From the NCBI GenBank assembly GCA_038238015.1, contig JBBRYA010000076.1, positions 1-14,986 of the forward strand: 14,986 bases of DNA. Reading direction: 5' to 3'. The notes beneath the pieces were generated by a model. The model ran no database searches. It worked only from the letters and a program-made list of their open reading frames with translations, and had not been told where the DNA came from. A program made the position numbers and the translations under genes. This DNA is from DASQFQ01 sp038238015 (GTDB lineage Bacteria > Actinomycetota > Thermoleophilia > Solirubrobacterales > Solirubrobacteraceae). Below are positions 7,674 through 14,986 of this stretch, in pieces. Every line of letters starts with the position of its first letter. Position 1 is the stretch's first letter.

Positions 7674-9113
7674 TCAGACCCTCGCCAGCGGCAGGGGCGC
7701 GTCCTCGAACGCGTCCTTGCGCTGCGAGGCGCCGGTGTTCTCCAGCGGGTACTCGCCGCTGAAGCAGGCATCGCAGTGGGTCGCGCGCTCGCCCTCGATC
7801 GCCTCGTAGACCGCCTCGAGCGAGAGGTAGGCAAGCGAGTCGGCCCCGAGCTCGGCGGCGATCTCGGCCTCCGTGCGCCCGTGGGCGATCATCTCCTCGC
7901 GCGTGGACATGTCGACGCCGTAGTGGCACGGGTGGCGGATCGGGGGCGCGGAGATCCGCATGTGCACCTCGGCGGCGCCGGCGGCGCGCAGGATCTGGAC
8001 GATCTGGCGCGTCGTGTTGCCGCGCACGATCGAGTCGTCGACCACGACGAGGCGCTTGCCGCCGACCACCTCGGGCAGCGGGTTGAACTTCAGCCGCAGC
8101 CCGTGCTTGCGCAGCTCCTGCCCGGGCTGGATGAACGTGCGCGCGACGTAGCGGTTCTTGATCAGCCCGTCGTCCTGCGGGAGCCCGCTGGCGCGGGCGT
8201 AGCCGCGGGCGGCGGCGTTGCCGGAGTCCGGGACGGGGATGACGAGGTCGGCGTCCACCGGAGCCTCACGCGCGAGCAGCTCGCCCATGCGCCCACGGGA
8301 GGTCTGCACGATGCGGCCCTCCAGGCGCGAGTCGGGGCGCGCGAAGTAGATGTGCTCGAAGACGCAGAACGCCTGGCGCTTGCCCGAGATCACCTGGCGC
8401 GTCTCCAGCCCGCGCTCGGTCAGCGAGAGCATCTCGCCCGGCAGGACCTCGCGCAGGTACTTCGCGCCGATGATGTCGAACGCGCAGGACTCCGAGGCGA
8501 CGCAGTAGCGGCCGTCGAGCAGCCCGAGCGCGAGCGGGCGCAGGCCGGCCGGGTCGCGGAAGGCGACGACGCGGTCCTTGGTCATCACGACGGTCGAGTA
8601 GGCGCCCTCCAGGCGCGGGAGCACGTCGGCGACGGCGTCCTCGATCGTCGCGGCCTCGTGGGTGGAGAGCAGGGCGGCGATGATCTCCGAGTCAGAGGTC
8701 GAGCGGAAGGAGACGCCGCGCCCGCGCAGCTCGGCGTGGAGCTCGACCGCGTTGACGATGTTGCCGTTGTGGCCGAGCGCGACCTCGCGACGGTCGGCCC
8801 GCCAGACCGGCTGGGAGTTCTCCCACGAGTTCGCGCCGGTGGTCGAGTAGCGGACGTGACCGAGAGCCATGTCGCCCTGCAGCGCGCGCAGCTTCTGCTC
8901 GTCGAAGACCTGGTTGACGAGACCCTGGTCGCGCATCGCCATGATGTGGCCGCCCTGGGCGGTTGCGATGCCGGCCGATTCCTGCCCGCGATGCTGGAGC
9001 GCGTAGAGCGCGAAGTAGGCGAGCCGGGCGACGTCGTGCCCGGGAGCGAATACGCCGAAGACACCGCATTCGTCGCGGGGCCCGTCGCGGGGATCGAGGT
9101 AGGAAGGCGCCAT
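7674..9113 (-). CDS. purF: Amidophosphoribosyltransferase (glutamine PRPP amidotransferase)
   Basis: This 479-residue protein catalyses the first committed step, PRPP plus glutamine to phosphoribosylamine. It begins with a 15-residue propeptide before Cys16 in DECGVFGV, the Ntn-hydrolase nucleophile exposed by self-cleavage. Glutaminase features include HRGQESAG (41-48), GHVRYST (85-91) and GHNGNI (114-119). The phosphoribosyltransferase domain carries the PRPP loop VVVDDSIVRGNTT (356-368). Cys250, Cys396, Cys447 and Cys450 sit where the Bacillus-type enzyme holds its [4Fe-4S] cluster, so this is the oxygen-sensitive class. The ATG at 9113 is supported by the propeptide length; no clear ribosome site precedes it. 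It stands alone, facing the MFS gene at its 3' end and divergent from the aminotransferase. Confidence 0.97.
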   Translation of the reverse strand: MAPSYLDPRDGPRDECGVFGVFAPGHDVARLAYFALYALQHRGQESAGIATAQGGHIMAMRDQGLVNQVFDEQKLRALQGDMALGHVRYSTTGANSWENSQPVWRADRREVALGHNGNIVNAVELHAELRGRGVSFRSTSDSEIIAALLSTHEAATIEDAVADVLPRLEGAYSTVVMTKDRVVAFRDPAGLRPLALGLLDGRYCVASESCAFDIIGAKYLREVLPGEMLSLTERGLETRQVISGKRQAFCVFEHIYFARPDSRLEGRIVQTSRGRMGELLAREAPVDADLVIPVPDSGNAAARGYARASGLPQDDGLIKNRYVARTFIQPGQELRKHGLRLKFNPLPEVVGGKRLVVVDDSIVRGNTTRQIVQILRAAGAAEVHMRISAPPIRHPCHYGVDMSTREEMIAHGRTEAEIAAELGADSLAYLSLEAVYEAIEGERATHCDACFSGEYPLENTGASQRKDAFEDAPLPLARV

Positions 9114-9137
9114 GCAGGGGGGCCCGACGAAGGGGTC

Positions 9138-9143
9138 AGCGTA
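9138..9143 (-). promoter_or_regulatory. Candidate -10 box (TACGCT) for purF
   Basis: On the minus strand TACGCT fits TANNNT and would give an untranslated leader of roughly 18 nt before the purF ATG. The nearest -35-like hexamer, TTGGCG (9162-9157), is only 13 nt away, too close for a standard promoter, so support is weak. No riboswitch-like structure is visible in the 86-bp divergent gap. Confidence 0.25.
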
Positions 9144-9166
9144 GCAGTGGCTCCGGCGCCAACCGC

Positions 9167-9172
9167 TAGCCT
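9167..9172 (+). promoter_or_regulatory. Candidate -10 box (TAGCCT) for the aminotransferase
   Basis: TAGCCT is identical to the boxes before the hydrolase and purC. Here it is followed by a leader of about 20 nt containing AGGAGG (9187-9192), a full Shine-Dalgarno sequence 7 nt before the ATG at 9200. This is the strongest ribosome-binding site in the window and fixes the start. Confidence 0.4.
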
Positions 9173-9199
9173 GGATCCCGCACTCTAGGAGGAGATTTC

Positions 9200-10585
9200 A
9201 TGGCCGTCAGCACCCGCGTCGACATCGACCGGCAGCGCATTAAGGAGCTCATCGAGCGCGAGGAGCGCGAGCTCAACGCGAACACCCGGAAGTCCGGCGA
9301 GCTCTACGAGCGCGCGCGCCACACGCTCTCCGGTGGCGTCGCGTCGTCCTACCAGCTGCGCGACCCGTGGCCGATCTACCTCGAGCGCGGCGAGGGCCCG
9401 CGCGTGTGGGACGTCGACGGCAACGAGATGCTCGACTTCCACAACGGGTTCGGCTCGATGGTCCCCGGCCACGCGAACCCCGCGATCGGCCGCGCGATCT
9501 CCGAGCGCTACGCCAAGGGCACGCACTTCGCGGCGCCGACCGAGGACGCCGTCGTCGTCGGCGAGGAGCTCGCCCGCCGGTGGGGGCTGCCGCAGTGGCG
9601 CTACACCAACTCCGGCTCGGAGTCGACGATGGACGCGATCCGGATCGCGCGCGCCTACGCGGGCCGCGAGACGATCATGAAGATCTTCGGCTCCTACCAC
9701 GGCCACCACGACGGCGTGATGGTCTCGATCGGCGTCGAGTACGACGCGATCGGCGACAAGGACAACCTCGCCTCGCTGCCCTACGGCGCGGGCATCCCGC
9801 AGGCCGTCGTCGACCTCACGATTGCCGTTCCGTTCAACGACGCCGACGCGATGGAGCGGCGGATCGAGCGCCTCGACGCCGAGGGCCGCAAGCCCGCCTG
9901 CGTGATCATGGAGGCGGCGATGATGAACCTCGGCGTCGTGCTCCCCGAGCCCGGCTACCTCGAGGCCGTGCGCGAGATCACCCGGCGCCATGGCATCGTG
10001 CTGATCTTCGACGAGGTCAAGACCGGCCTGGCGATCGCCGCGGGCGGCGCGACCGAGCGCTGGGGCGTCACGCCCGACCTCGTCACGCTCGCCAAGGTGC
10101 TCGGCGGCGGCCTGCCCTCCGGTGCGATCGGCGGCACCGAGGAGGTCATGTCGGTCGTGGAGGACGGCAGCGTCTACCAGGTGGGCACCTACAACGGCAA
10201 CCCGCTGGGCATGGCCGCGACGCGCGCGAACCTGCTCGAGGTCCTGACCCCCGAGGCCTACGTGCACCTCGACCACCTCAACGAGCGGATCCTCGCGGGC
10301 TGCTCGGAGGTGATCGAGCGCCACTCGCTGCCGGGCCACTCCGTCGGCGTCGGCTCCAAGGGCTGCGTCACGTTCTCGCCCGAGAAGATCGTCGACTACG
10401 CGACCTTCAAGGCCAACCAGGACCCCGACCTGTCCGAGCTCGCCTGGCTCTACAACATGAACCGCGGGATCTTCATGACGCCGGGGCGCGAGGAGGAGTG
10501 GACGCTGTCGGTGACGCACACCGACGCCGAGGTGGACCGCTACGTCGCCGTGTTCGAGGAGATGGCGGGGGAGATCCGAAGCTAA
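9200..10585 (+). CDS. Class III PLP-dependent aminotransferase (GSA aminomutase-like)
   Basis: This 461-residue fold-type I PLP enzyme shows DVDGNEMLDFHNGFGSMVPGH (71-91), the phosphate-binding NSGSEST (137-143), IMKIFGSYHGHHDG (159-172), the PLP-ring Asp271 in FDEVKTG, Schiff-base Lys299 in TLAKVLGGGLPSGAIGG, and GTYNGNPLGMAA (329-340). These resemble glutamate-1-semialdehyde aminomutase and related omega/beta-amino acid transaminases. However, the GSA loop is not obviously complete and no heme genes are nearby, so hemL should not be assumed. The N-terminal 35 residues are a charged helical extension. The start is fixed by AGGAGG 7 nt upstream. It is divergent from purF (86 bp) and convergent with purL. 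The substrate is unknown; a role beside purine synthesis is only inference. Confidence 0.85.
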   Translation: MAVSTRVDIDRQRIKELIEREERELNANTRKSGELYERARHTLSGGVASSYQLRDPWPIYLERGEGPRVWDVDGNEMLDFHNGFGSMVPGHANPAIGRAISERYAKGTHFAAPTEDAVVVGEELARRWGLPQWRYTNSGSESTMDAIRIARAYAGRETIMKIFGSYHGHHDGVMVSIGVEYDAIGDKDNLASLPYGAGIPQAVVDLTIAVPFNDADAMERRIERLDAEGRKPACVIMEAAMMNLGVVLPEPGYLEAVREITRRHGIVLIFDEVKTGLAIAAGGATERWGVTPDLVTLAKVLGGGLPSGAIGGTEEVMSVVEDGSVYQVGTYNGNPLGMAATRANLLEVLTPEAYVHLDHLNERILAGCSEVIERHSLPGHSVGVGSKGCVTFSPEKIVDYATFKANQDPDLSELAWLYNMNRGIFMTPGREEEWTLSVTHTDAEVDRYVAVFEEMAGEIRS

Positions 10586-10595
10586 CGTCGCCGAA

Positions 10596-10616
10596 GGCGA
10601 GTTCGGAGAACTCGCC
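10596..10616. terminator. Hairpin between convergent aminotransferase and purL
   Basis: GGCGAGTTC (10596-10604) and GAACTCGCC (10608-10616) form a perfect 9-bp stem with a 3-nt GGA loop, wholly inside the 46-bp gap between the two stop codons. There is no T-run on either side, as is common for hairpin terminators in high-GC actinobacteria. It could stop both transcripts. Confidence 0.7.
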
Positions 10617-10631
10617 TGGCAGGCGAAACCG

Positions 10632-12812
10632 CTATCGCAGCAGGTCGGCGAGCCCGCCCGCGTGCGCGCTTGCCAGCTCCGCGACGGGGATCGACAGCGC
10701 CCCCTCCACCTCCAGCGCGTCCCCGCCCACCTCGCCGATCACGGTCGCCGCGGCGCCGAACGGGCGCAGGCTCTCCCCGGGACCGGAGACCACGAACGCG
10801 CCGGGGCCCTCGCCGAACAGCCGCGCCTCGCCCGCCCCGCCGCGCGCGGCGAGGTCGACGCGCGCTCCGATCCCGCCGGCCAGGCACGCCTCCGCCAGCG
10901 CGACGGCGAGGCCGCCCTCGGCGACGTCGTGGGCCGAGTGCAGCGCGCCCGAGCGCACGCCCTGGCGGACCGCGGCGTGCAGCGCGCGCAGCTCGCCGGG
11001 GTCGGCGGCGGGCAGCGCGCCCCACGGGGCCTCGCCGCGCAGCTTGTCGAGCTCGGAGCCGGTGAGCGAGGGCGCCCATGACCCCGCGGCGATGACCGCC
11101 ACCGCGTCACCCGCGCGCGAGAAGCCGAGCCGGCCGGCGCGCGCGGCGTCGGGCAGCTCGCCGACCATGCCGACGACCGGGGTGGGGAAGATCGGGCCTC
11201 CGCCGCCCTCGTTGTAGAGCGAGACGTTGCCGCCGACGACCGGCACGCCGAGCGCGCGGCAGGCGTCGCCGAGGCCGGCGATCGCGCGCGTGAGCTGCCA
11301 CGCGATGTGCGGCTTCTCGGGGTTGCCGAAGTTCAGGCAGTTGGTGAGCCCGAGCGGCTCGGCGCCCACGCAGGCGAGGTTGGCCGAGCACTCGAGCACG
11401 GCCTCGACGGTGCCGCGGTAGGGGTCGATCGCCACCCGGCGCCCATTGCCGTCGATCGACACGGCGAGCGCTGATCGGTCGGCGAGCATGAGCACCGCGG
11501 CGTCGGCCTGCTCTGGCCGCCGAGCCGTGCGCGAGCCGACCAGGCAGTCGTACTGCTCGAAGGCCCAGCGCCGCGACGCGAGGTTCGCGCTCGAGAGCAG
11601 CGCGAGCAATGCCGCGCGCGCGTCCTCCCCGCCGGACAGCACGCGCCTCGGGGCCGGGTACATCGGGACCGACGGCGCCACCGGATCGAGGTCGTAGAGC
11701 GGGCACTCGTCCACGAGCGCCGTCACGGGCATGTCGCCCACGAGCGCGTCGCCGTCAAACACGCGCAGGCTCCGCGTGTCGGTCACCACCCCGATCGCGG
11801 TGGCGTTGACCAGCCACTTCTCGCAGACCGCGACGACCTCGTCGACGCGCTCGGGCGCGACGACGCACAGCATCCGCTCCTGGGACTCCGAGACCATGAT
11901 CTCGAACGGTTCCATGTCGGCTTCGCGCAGCGGCACCCGGCGCACGTCGATGTCGAGCCCGACTTCGCCCTTGGACGCCATCTCCGAGGACGCGGAGGAC
12001 AGGCCCGCCGCGCCGAGGTCCTGCAGCGAGACCAGCAGGTCGCGCTCGAGCAGCTCGAGCGAGCACTCGAGCAGCTTCTTCTCCTCGAACGGGTCGCCGA
12101 TCTGGACCGTCGGGCGCTTCGCCCCGTCGCTGTCGCCGAGTTCGGCTGAGGCGAGCACGGACGCCCCGCCGATCCCGTCGCGCCCGGTGCGCGCCCCGAA
12201 CAGCAGCAGGACGTTGCCGACCCCCGCCGCCGCCGAGCGGATCAGCCGGTCGCGCTCGATCAGCCCGAGGCACATGGCGTTGACGAGGCAGTTCTGCTCG
12301 TAGGCGGACTCGAAGTAGATCTCGCCGCCGACGGTCGCGACGCCGATCGAGTTGCCGTAGTGCCCGATGCCCGCGACCGCGTGCTCGAGCAGGTAGCGCG
12401 AGCGCGGCGAGTCGGCGGGCTCGCCGAAGCGCAGCGAGTCGAGGATCGCGATCGGCCGCGCGCCCACCGCGAAGACGTCGCGCAGGATCCCGCCGACCCC
12501 GGTGGCCGCTCCCTGGAACGGCTCGACCGCGCTTGGGTGGTTGTGGGACTCGACCTTGAACGCGCACGCCAACCCGCCCGCAACGGATACGGCGCCCGCG
12601 TTCTCCCCCGGGCCCATCACGACGCGCGGGCCCTCGGTGGGGAGCGTGCGCAGGAGCTTCTTGGAGTGCTTGTAGGCGCAGTGCTCGGACCACATCAGCG
12701 AGAACACGGCGAGCTCGACCTCGTTGGGCTCGCGGCCGAGGCGCTCGACGATGCCCTCGTACTCGGCGTCGGTGAGCCCGAGCTCGCGATGGCGGGCGCT
12801 GGCCACGGTCAT
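10632..12812 (-). CDS. purL: Phosphoribosylformylglycinamidine synthase, large subunit
   Basis: This 726-residue protein is the small-type PurL that works with PurS and PurQ to convert FGAR to FGAM using ATP and PurQ-supplied ammonia. The N-terminal region has WSEHCAYKHSK (41-51), with His44 as the likely catalytic base. KVESHNHPSAVEPFQGAATGVGG (86-108) forms the ATP/metal-binding signature, and later come SLQDLGAAGLSSASSEMASKG and GGNVSLYNE from the two AIRS-like halves. Length is normal for the three-subunit enzyme and far below the fused 1,300-residue form. The ATG at 12812 overlaps the purQ stop by ATGA. It is the last gene of purC-purS-purQ-purL, followed by a hairpin. Confidence 0.97.
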   Translation of the reverse strand: MTVASARHRELGLTDAEYEGIVERLGREPNEVELAVFSLMWSEHCAYKHSKKLLRTLPTEGPRVVMGPGENAGAVSVAGGLACAFKVESHNHPSAVEPFQGAATGVGGILRDVFAVGARPIAILDSLRFGEPADSPRSRYLLEHAVAGIGHYGNSIGVATVGGEIYFESAYEQNCLVNAMCLGLIERDRLIRSAAAGVGNVLLLFGARTGRDGIGGASVLASAELGDSDGAKRPTVQIGDPFEEKKLLECSLELLERDLLVSLQDLGAAGLSSASSEMASKGEVGLDIDVRRVPLREADMEPFEIMVSESQERMLCVVAPERVDEVVAVCEKWLVNATAIGVVTDTRSLRVFDGDALVGDMPVTALVDECPLYDLDPVAPSVPMYPAPRRVLSGGEDARAALLALLSSANLASRRWAFEQYDCLVGSRTARRPEQADAAVLMLADRSALAVSIDGNGRRVAIDPYRGTVEAVLECSANLACVGAEPLGLTNCLNFGNPEKPHIAWQLTRAIAGLGDACRALGVPVVGGNVSLYNEGGGGPIFPTPVVGMVGELPDAARAGRLGFSRAGDAVAVIAAGSWAPSLTGSELDKLRGEAPWGALPAADPGELRALHAAVRQGVRSGALHSAHDVAEGGLAVALAEACLAGGIGARVDLAARGGAGEARLFGEGPGAFVVSGPGESLRPFGAAATVIGEVGGDALEVEGALSIPVAELASAHAGGLADLLR

Positions 12813-13480
12813 GCCGCGAGTGCCGCGCCGCGGGTCACGGAGGCGAACAGCTTCAGCCCGTCCTCAGAGCCGGTGAGGGGGTCGACGGCGTGCTCGGGAT
12901 GGGGCATCAGCCCGACCACGTTCCCGGCCGCGTTGGAGACGCCGGCGATGTCGCGCGCGGAGCCGTTGGGATTCTGCCCCGGCGCGTAGCGAAGCGTGAG
13001 CTGTCCGTTTGCGGTGAGCTCGTCGAGCACCGGATCGGGGGCGTAGTAGCGCCCGGTCGTGTGCTTGACCGGGACGCTCAGGCGCTCGCCGAGCGCCACG
13101 CCGCGGGTCCACGCGGTGTCGGCGCTCGCGACCTCGACGTCCACCTGGCGGCAGAGGAAGCGCAGGCTCGTGTTGGGGAGCAGCGCGCCCGGGAGCAGGC
13201 CCGCCTCGCAGAGGACCTGGAAGCCGTTGCAGATCCCAAGCACCGGCCCGCCGGAGCGGGCGAAGCGCTCGACCTCCTCCATCACGGGCGCGAAGCGCGC
13301 CACCGCGCCGACGCGCAGGTGGTCGCCGTAGGAGAACCCGCCCGGGATGATGATCGCGTCGGCGCCGCGCAGGTCATGGTCTGCGTACCAGAGCAGCTCG
13401 GCGTCGCCGACGAGTTGCGCGGCCTGCAGCGCGTCCACCTCGTCGCACGAGCCGGGGAAGCGGACGACGCCGAACCGCAT
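12809..13480 (-). CDS. purQ: Phosphoribosylformylglycinamidine synthase, glutaminase subunit
   Basis: This 223-residue class I glutamine amidotransferase produces ammonia for PurL. The N-terminus RFGVVRFPGSCDE is typical of PurQ, and IIIPGGFSYGDHLR (43-56) lies in the oxyanion region. Cys84 in GICNGFQVL is the nucleophile, with His194 and Glu196 in MPHPEHAVDP completing the triad. KHTTGRYY (139-146) is also PurQ-like. The start and stop both overlap neighbours by ATGA (purS before, purL after), implying translational coupling and equal production of the three subunits. Confidence 0.97.
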   Translation of the reverse strand: MRFGVVRFPGSCDEVDALQAAQLVGDAELLWYADHDLRGADAIIIPGGFSYGDHLRVGAVARFAPVMEEVERFARSGGPVLGICNGFQVLCEAGLLPGALLPNTSLRFLCRQVDVEVASADTAWTRGVALGERLSVPVKHTTGRYYAPDPVLDELTANGQLTLRYAPGQNPNGSARDIAGVSNAAGNVVGLMPHPEHAVDPLTGSEDGLKLFASVTRGAALAA

Positions 13481-13707
13481 CAGGCGGTCTGGGTCTGGAT
13501 CTCGTAGTCCTCGATGAGCGGGTTGGCCAGCAGCCGCTCGCACATCTCGGGCAGGCGGGCGGGATCCTCGACGTCGAGCTCGACGAGGCGGCCGACGTGG
13601 ACGTGGCTCACGCCGTCGAAGCCCAGGGCGGGAAGCGCGCGCTCGACGGTCTGGCCCTGCGGGTCGAGGATCCCCGCCTTCGGGCGGATGAGCACGCGGG
13701 CCCTCAT
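13480..13707 (-). CDS. purS: Phosphoribosylformylglycinamidine synthase, PurS subunit
   Basis: This 75-residue protein bridges PurQ and PurL in the FGAM synthase complex. It shows the usual PurS pattern: a short beta strand ARVLIRPKAGILDPQGQTVERAL (3-25), the conserved Gly-Phe region ALGFDGVSHVHVGRLVEL, and an acidic C-terminal half with ANPLIEDYEIQ. The ATG at 13707 is chosen over an in-frame ATG at 13728, because it gives the ATGA overlap with the purC stop and the standard N-terminus; the longer version adds residues inside purC. Length is slightly shorter than the common 80-85 residues, mainly at the C-terminus. Confidence 0.94.
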   Translation of the reverse strand: MRARVLIRPKAGILDPQGQTVERALPALGFDGVSHVHVGRLVELDVEDPARLPEMCERLLANPLIEDYEIQTQTA

Positions 13708-14585
13708 CCGGTGGCCCGCTGCACCCACGCGTCGAAGGGCTCGCCGGCCAGCAGCTCGTACGCGCGCACGTAGCGCTCGCGCGTCTGGGCGACGACGTCG
13801 CCGGGGATCGGCGGCGCGGGCGGGCTCTTGTCCCAGCCCGTCCCGGCGGCCCAGTCGCGCACGTACTGCTTGTCAAAGGAGGGCTGCGGGCGGCCCGGCT
13901 CGTACTCGTCGGCGGGCCAGAAGCGCGAGGAGTCCGGCGTGCAGACCTCGTCGCCGAGCACGAGGCCGCCGTCCGCGTCGAGCCCGAACTCGAACTTCGT
14001 GTCGGCGAGGATCACGCCGCGGTCGCGCGCGTGGTCGGCGACCGCGGCGTAGACGGCAAGCGCGGTGTCGCGCACGCGCTCGGCCAGCGCCTGGTCGCCG
14101 ATCAGCTCGACGGTCGCGGCGAAGTCGATCGCCTCGTCGTGGCCGGTCTCGGCCTTGGTCGAGGGCGTGTAGATCGGCTCCGGCAAGCGGTCTGACTCGC
14201 GCAGGCCCTCCGGGAGCGCGACGCCGGACACCGAGCCGGTGCGCTGGTAGTCCTTCCAACCCGAGCCCGAGAGGTAGCCGCGGACCACGCACTCGACGGG
14301 CAGCATGTTCAGCCGGCGCACCCGCAGCCCGCGGGCGCGCAGGTCCTCCGGCACGCCGTCGGCGATCGAGATCAGATGGTTGGGCACGATCTCCTCGGTC
14401 AGCCCGAACCACAGGACCGAGAGGCCGGTCAGCACGCGGCCCTTGTCGGGGATCGGCGTCGGATGCACGACGTCGTAGGTCGAGATCCGGTCGGAGGCGA
14501 CCATCAGCAGGTCGCCCCCCAGCTCGTACATCTCGCGGACCTTGCCGCGGGTCAGAAGGGGCAGGTCGGGCGGGGCGACGTTCAT
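13704..14585 (-). CDS. purC: SAICAR synthase (phosphoribosylaminoimidazole-succinocarboxamide synthase)
   Basis: This 293-residue protein joins CAIR and aspartate with ATP to give SAICAR. Seen motifs are GKVREMYEL (14-22, nucleotide-binding), ASDRISTYD (30-38), LPVECVVRGYLSGSGW (95-110), ADTKFEFG (194-201) and DEVCTPDSSRFW (212-223), the last including the conserved SSRFW signature. Length fits the longer monofunctional type rather than the about 240-residue Bacillus form. The ATG at 14585 has no ribosome site but a TAGCCT box 7 nt before it, so it is probably leaderless and first in the purCSQL operon. Its TGA overlaps the purS ATG. Confidence 0.96.
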   Translation of the reverse strand: MNVAPPDLPLLTRGKVREMYELGGDLLMVASDRISTYDVVHPTPIPDKGRVLTGLSVLWFGLTEEIVPNHLISIADGVPEDLRARGLRVRRLNMLPVECVVRGYLSGSGWKDYQRTGSVSGVALPEGLRESDRLPEPIYTPSTKAETGHDEAIDFAATVELIGDQALAERVRDTALAVYAAVADHARDRGVILADTKFEFGLDADGGLVLGDEVCTPDSSRFWPADEYEPGRPQPSFDKQYVRDWAAGTGWDKSPPAPPIPGDVVAQTRERYVRAYELLAGEPFDAWVQRATG

Positions 14586-14592
14586 GGGATCG

Positions 14593-14598
14593 AGGCTA
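14593..14598 (-). promoter_or_regulatory. Candidate -10 box (TAGCCT), leaderless, for purCSQL
   Basis: On the minus strand TAGCCT ends 7 nt before the purC ATG. It lies in the 37-bp gap after the stop of the Ala/Gly/Gln-rich frame, giving purCSQL its own promoter. No convincing -35 is seen. The flank TTGGTAG matches the one before the small membrane protein at 506 (TTGG then the TAG box). Confidence 0.4.
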
Positions 14599-14622
14599 CC
14601 AACGGCCTCGGCGGGTGCGGTC

Positions 14623-14986
14623 CTACCGGTTGGCGTTCGCGGGCGGGCGGCGGCGGGTGTTCTCCGACGATCCGTCCGTGGCCGCGGCGGCGGCTCCCGC
14701 CTGCGCCGCACCGGCCGCTCCCGCTCCCGCCTGCGCCGCTCCGGCGGCACCCGCCGCCGCTGTGCCCGCTCCGGCCTGCGCGGCGCCCGCAGCACCAGCT
14801 CCGGCCTGGGCGGCTCCGGCCTGCGCCGCTCCCGCCTGCGCCGCACCGGCTGCTCCCGCCTGCTGCGCGCCCGCGGCGCCTGCCTGCGCCGCACCGGCGG
14901 CCCCCGCTCCCGCCTGAGCCGCGCCTGCGGCGCCTGCGGCTCCCGCCTGAGCCGCGCCCGCGGCACCAGCGGCTCCGGCCTGCCCC
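14623..14986 (-). CDS. C-terminal part of an Ala/Gly/Gln low-complexity protein (partial)
   Basis: On the minus strand a frame enters at the right edge and stays open for 120 residues to a TAG at 14625-14623. Residues 1-102 of this part contain only Gly, Ala, Gln and one Thr. Twelve Gln (all CAG) occur, each followed by Ala-Gly except in one QQ pair, giving units such as QAGAAGAAGAA, QAGAGAAGAA and QAGAA. A charged tail follows, ending in TRRRPPANANR. No domain is recognised. The composition recalls silk-like or surface low-complexity proteins, but no function can be given. The opposite strand has a competing frame of Ala-Pro-Cys repeats (GTG at 14678 to TGA at 14917). The minus reading is preferred because it has no stop, ends in an ordinary tail and is co-directional with purC. 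Confidence 0.55.
   Translation of the reverse strand, partial: GQAGAAGAAGAAQAGAAGAAGAAQAGAGAAGAAQAGAAGAQQAGAAGAAQAGAAQAGAAQAGAGAAGAAQAGAGTAAAGAAGAAQAGAGAAGAAQAGAAAAATDGSSENTRRRPPANANR
14681..14986. repeat. Degenerate GC-rich tandem repeat (core GCGCAGGCGGGAGC on minus strand)
   Basis: The minus strand repeats a core close to GCGCAGGCGGGAGC (variants GCAGGCCGGAGC, GCAGGCAGGCGC) at spacings that are multiples of 3 nt, mostly 15 to 45. Unit length varies, so this looks like slipped or recombined codon repeats rather than a fixed minisatellite. Many differences between copies fall at third codon positions. It runs off the window. Confidence 0.7.

Noticed and set aside
9114..9199. Purine riboswitch or PurR-type box upstream of purF
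   Set aside because: The gap is only 86 bp with a predicted leader of about 18 nt; no aptamer-like pairing or repeated box shared with the purC or recQ upstream regions was found.
14678..14917. Plus-strand frame of Ala-Pro-Cys repeats with a GTG start
   Set aside because: It is the complement of the Ala/Gly/Gln frame, carries regularly spaced Cys that look like a by-product of CAG on the other strand, ends in mid-repeat, and has no ribosome site. It is kept only as an alternative to the minus reading.

Overview
The window comes from a high-GC bacterium, most likely an actinobacterium (Actinomycetota). The composition suggests something like Thermoleophilia/Solirubrobacterales, but the exact class is inference. 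The evidence is very strong G/C at third codon positions, the small PurS/PurQ/PurL form of FGAM synthase, a [4Fe-4S]-type PurF with a propeptide, GTG/TTG starts, and several TANNNT -10 boxes placed so close to ATG that the transcripts would be leaderless.

Layout. The left edge (1-137) looks like the end of an insertion sequence: the first codons of a probable transposase on the minus strand, then two hairpin-forming inverted repeats. A divergent pair follows: a small membrane protein (minus) and an alpha/beta hydrolase (plus). From about 1.4 kb to 14.6 kb the window is a de novo purine cluster, with every pur gene on the minus strand. In transcription order these are purC-purS-purQ-purL (each junction a 4-base ATGA overlap), then purF, then recQ-purN-purH (recQ/purN share GTGA). 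Together they supply PRPP amidotransferase, GAR transformylase, FGAM synthase, SAICAR synthase and the final two steps to IMP. purD, purM, purE/K and purB are not present here. Two plus-strand insertions break this collinear series: a class III (GSA-like) aminotransferase back-to-back with purF, and a tetR-MFS efflux pair between recQ and purF.

Regulatory structure. The tetR promoter is almost ideal (TTGACT-N17-TAAGTT), leaderless, and covered by an 18-bp palindrome. A 14/18 match to that palindrome lies just before the MFS gene, so a self-regulated efflux module is likely. Between the hydrolase and purH is a very large nested hairpin (about 123 nt) capped by a GAGA tetraloop. A compact 9-bp hairpin separates the aminotransferase from purL. 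MFS and purF converge with abutting stop codons and no terminator.

Right edge. 14623-14986 is the 3' end of a minus-strand open frame made almost wholly of Ala, Gly and Gln in QAGA(A/G).. units, ending in a short charged tail. Its function is unknown and it is the least explained coding signal here. No tRNA, rRNA or CRISPR array was seen.
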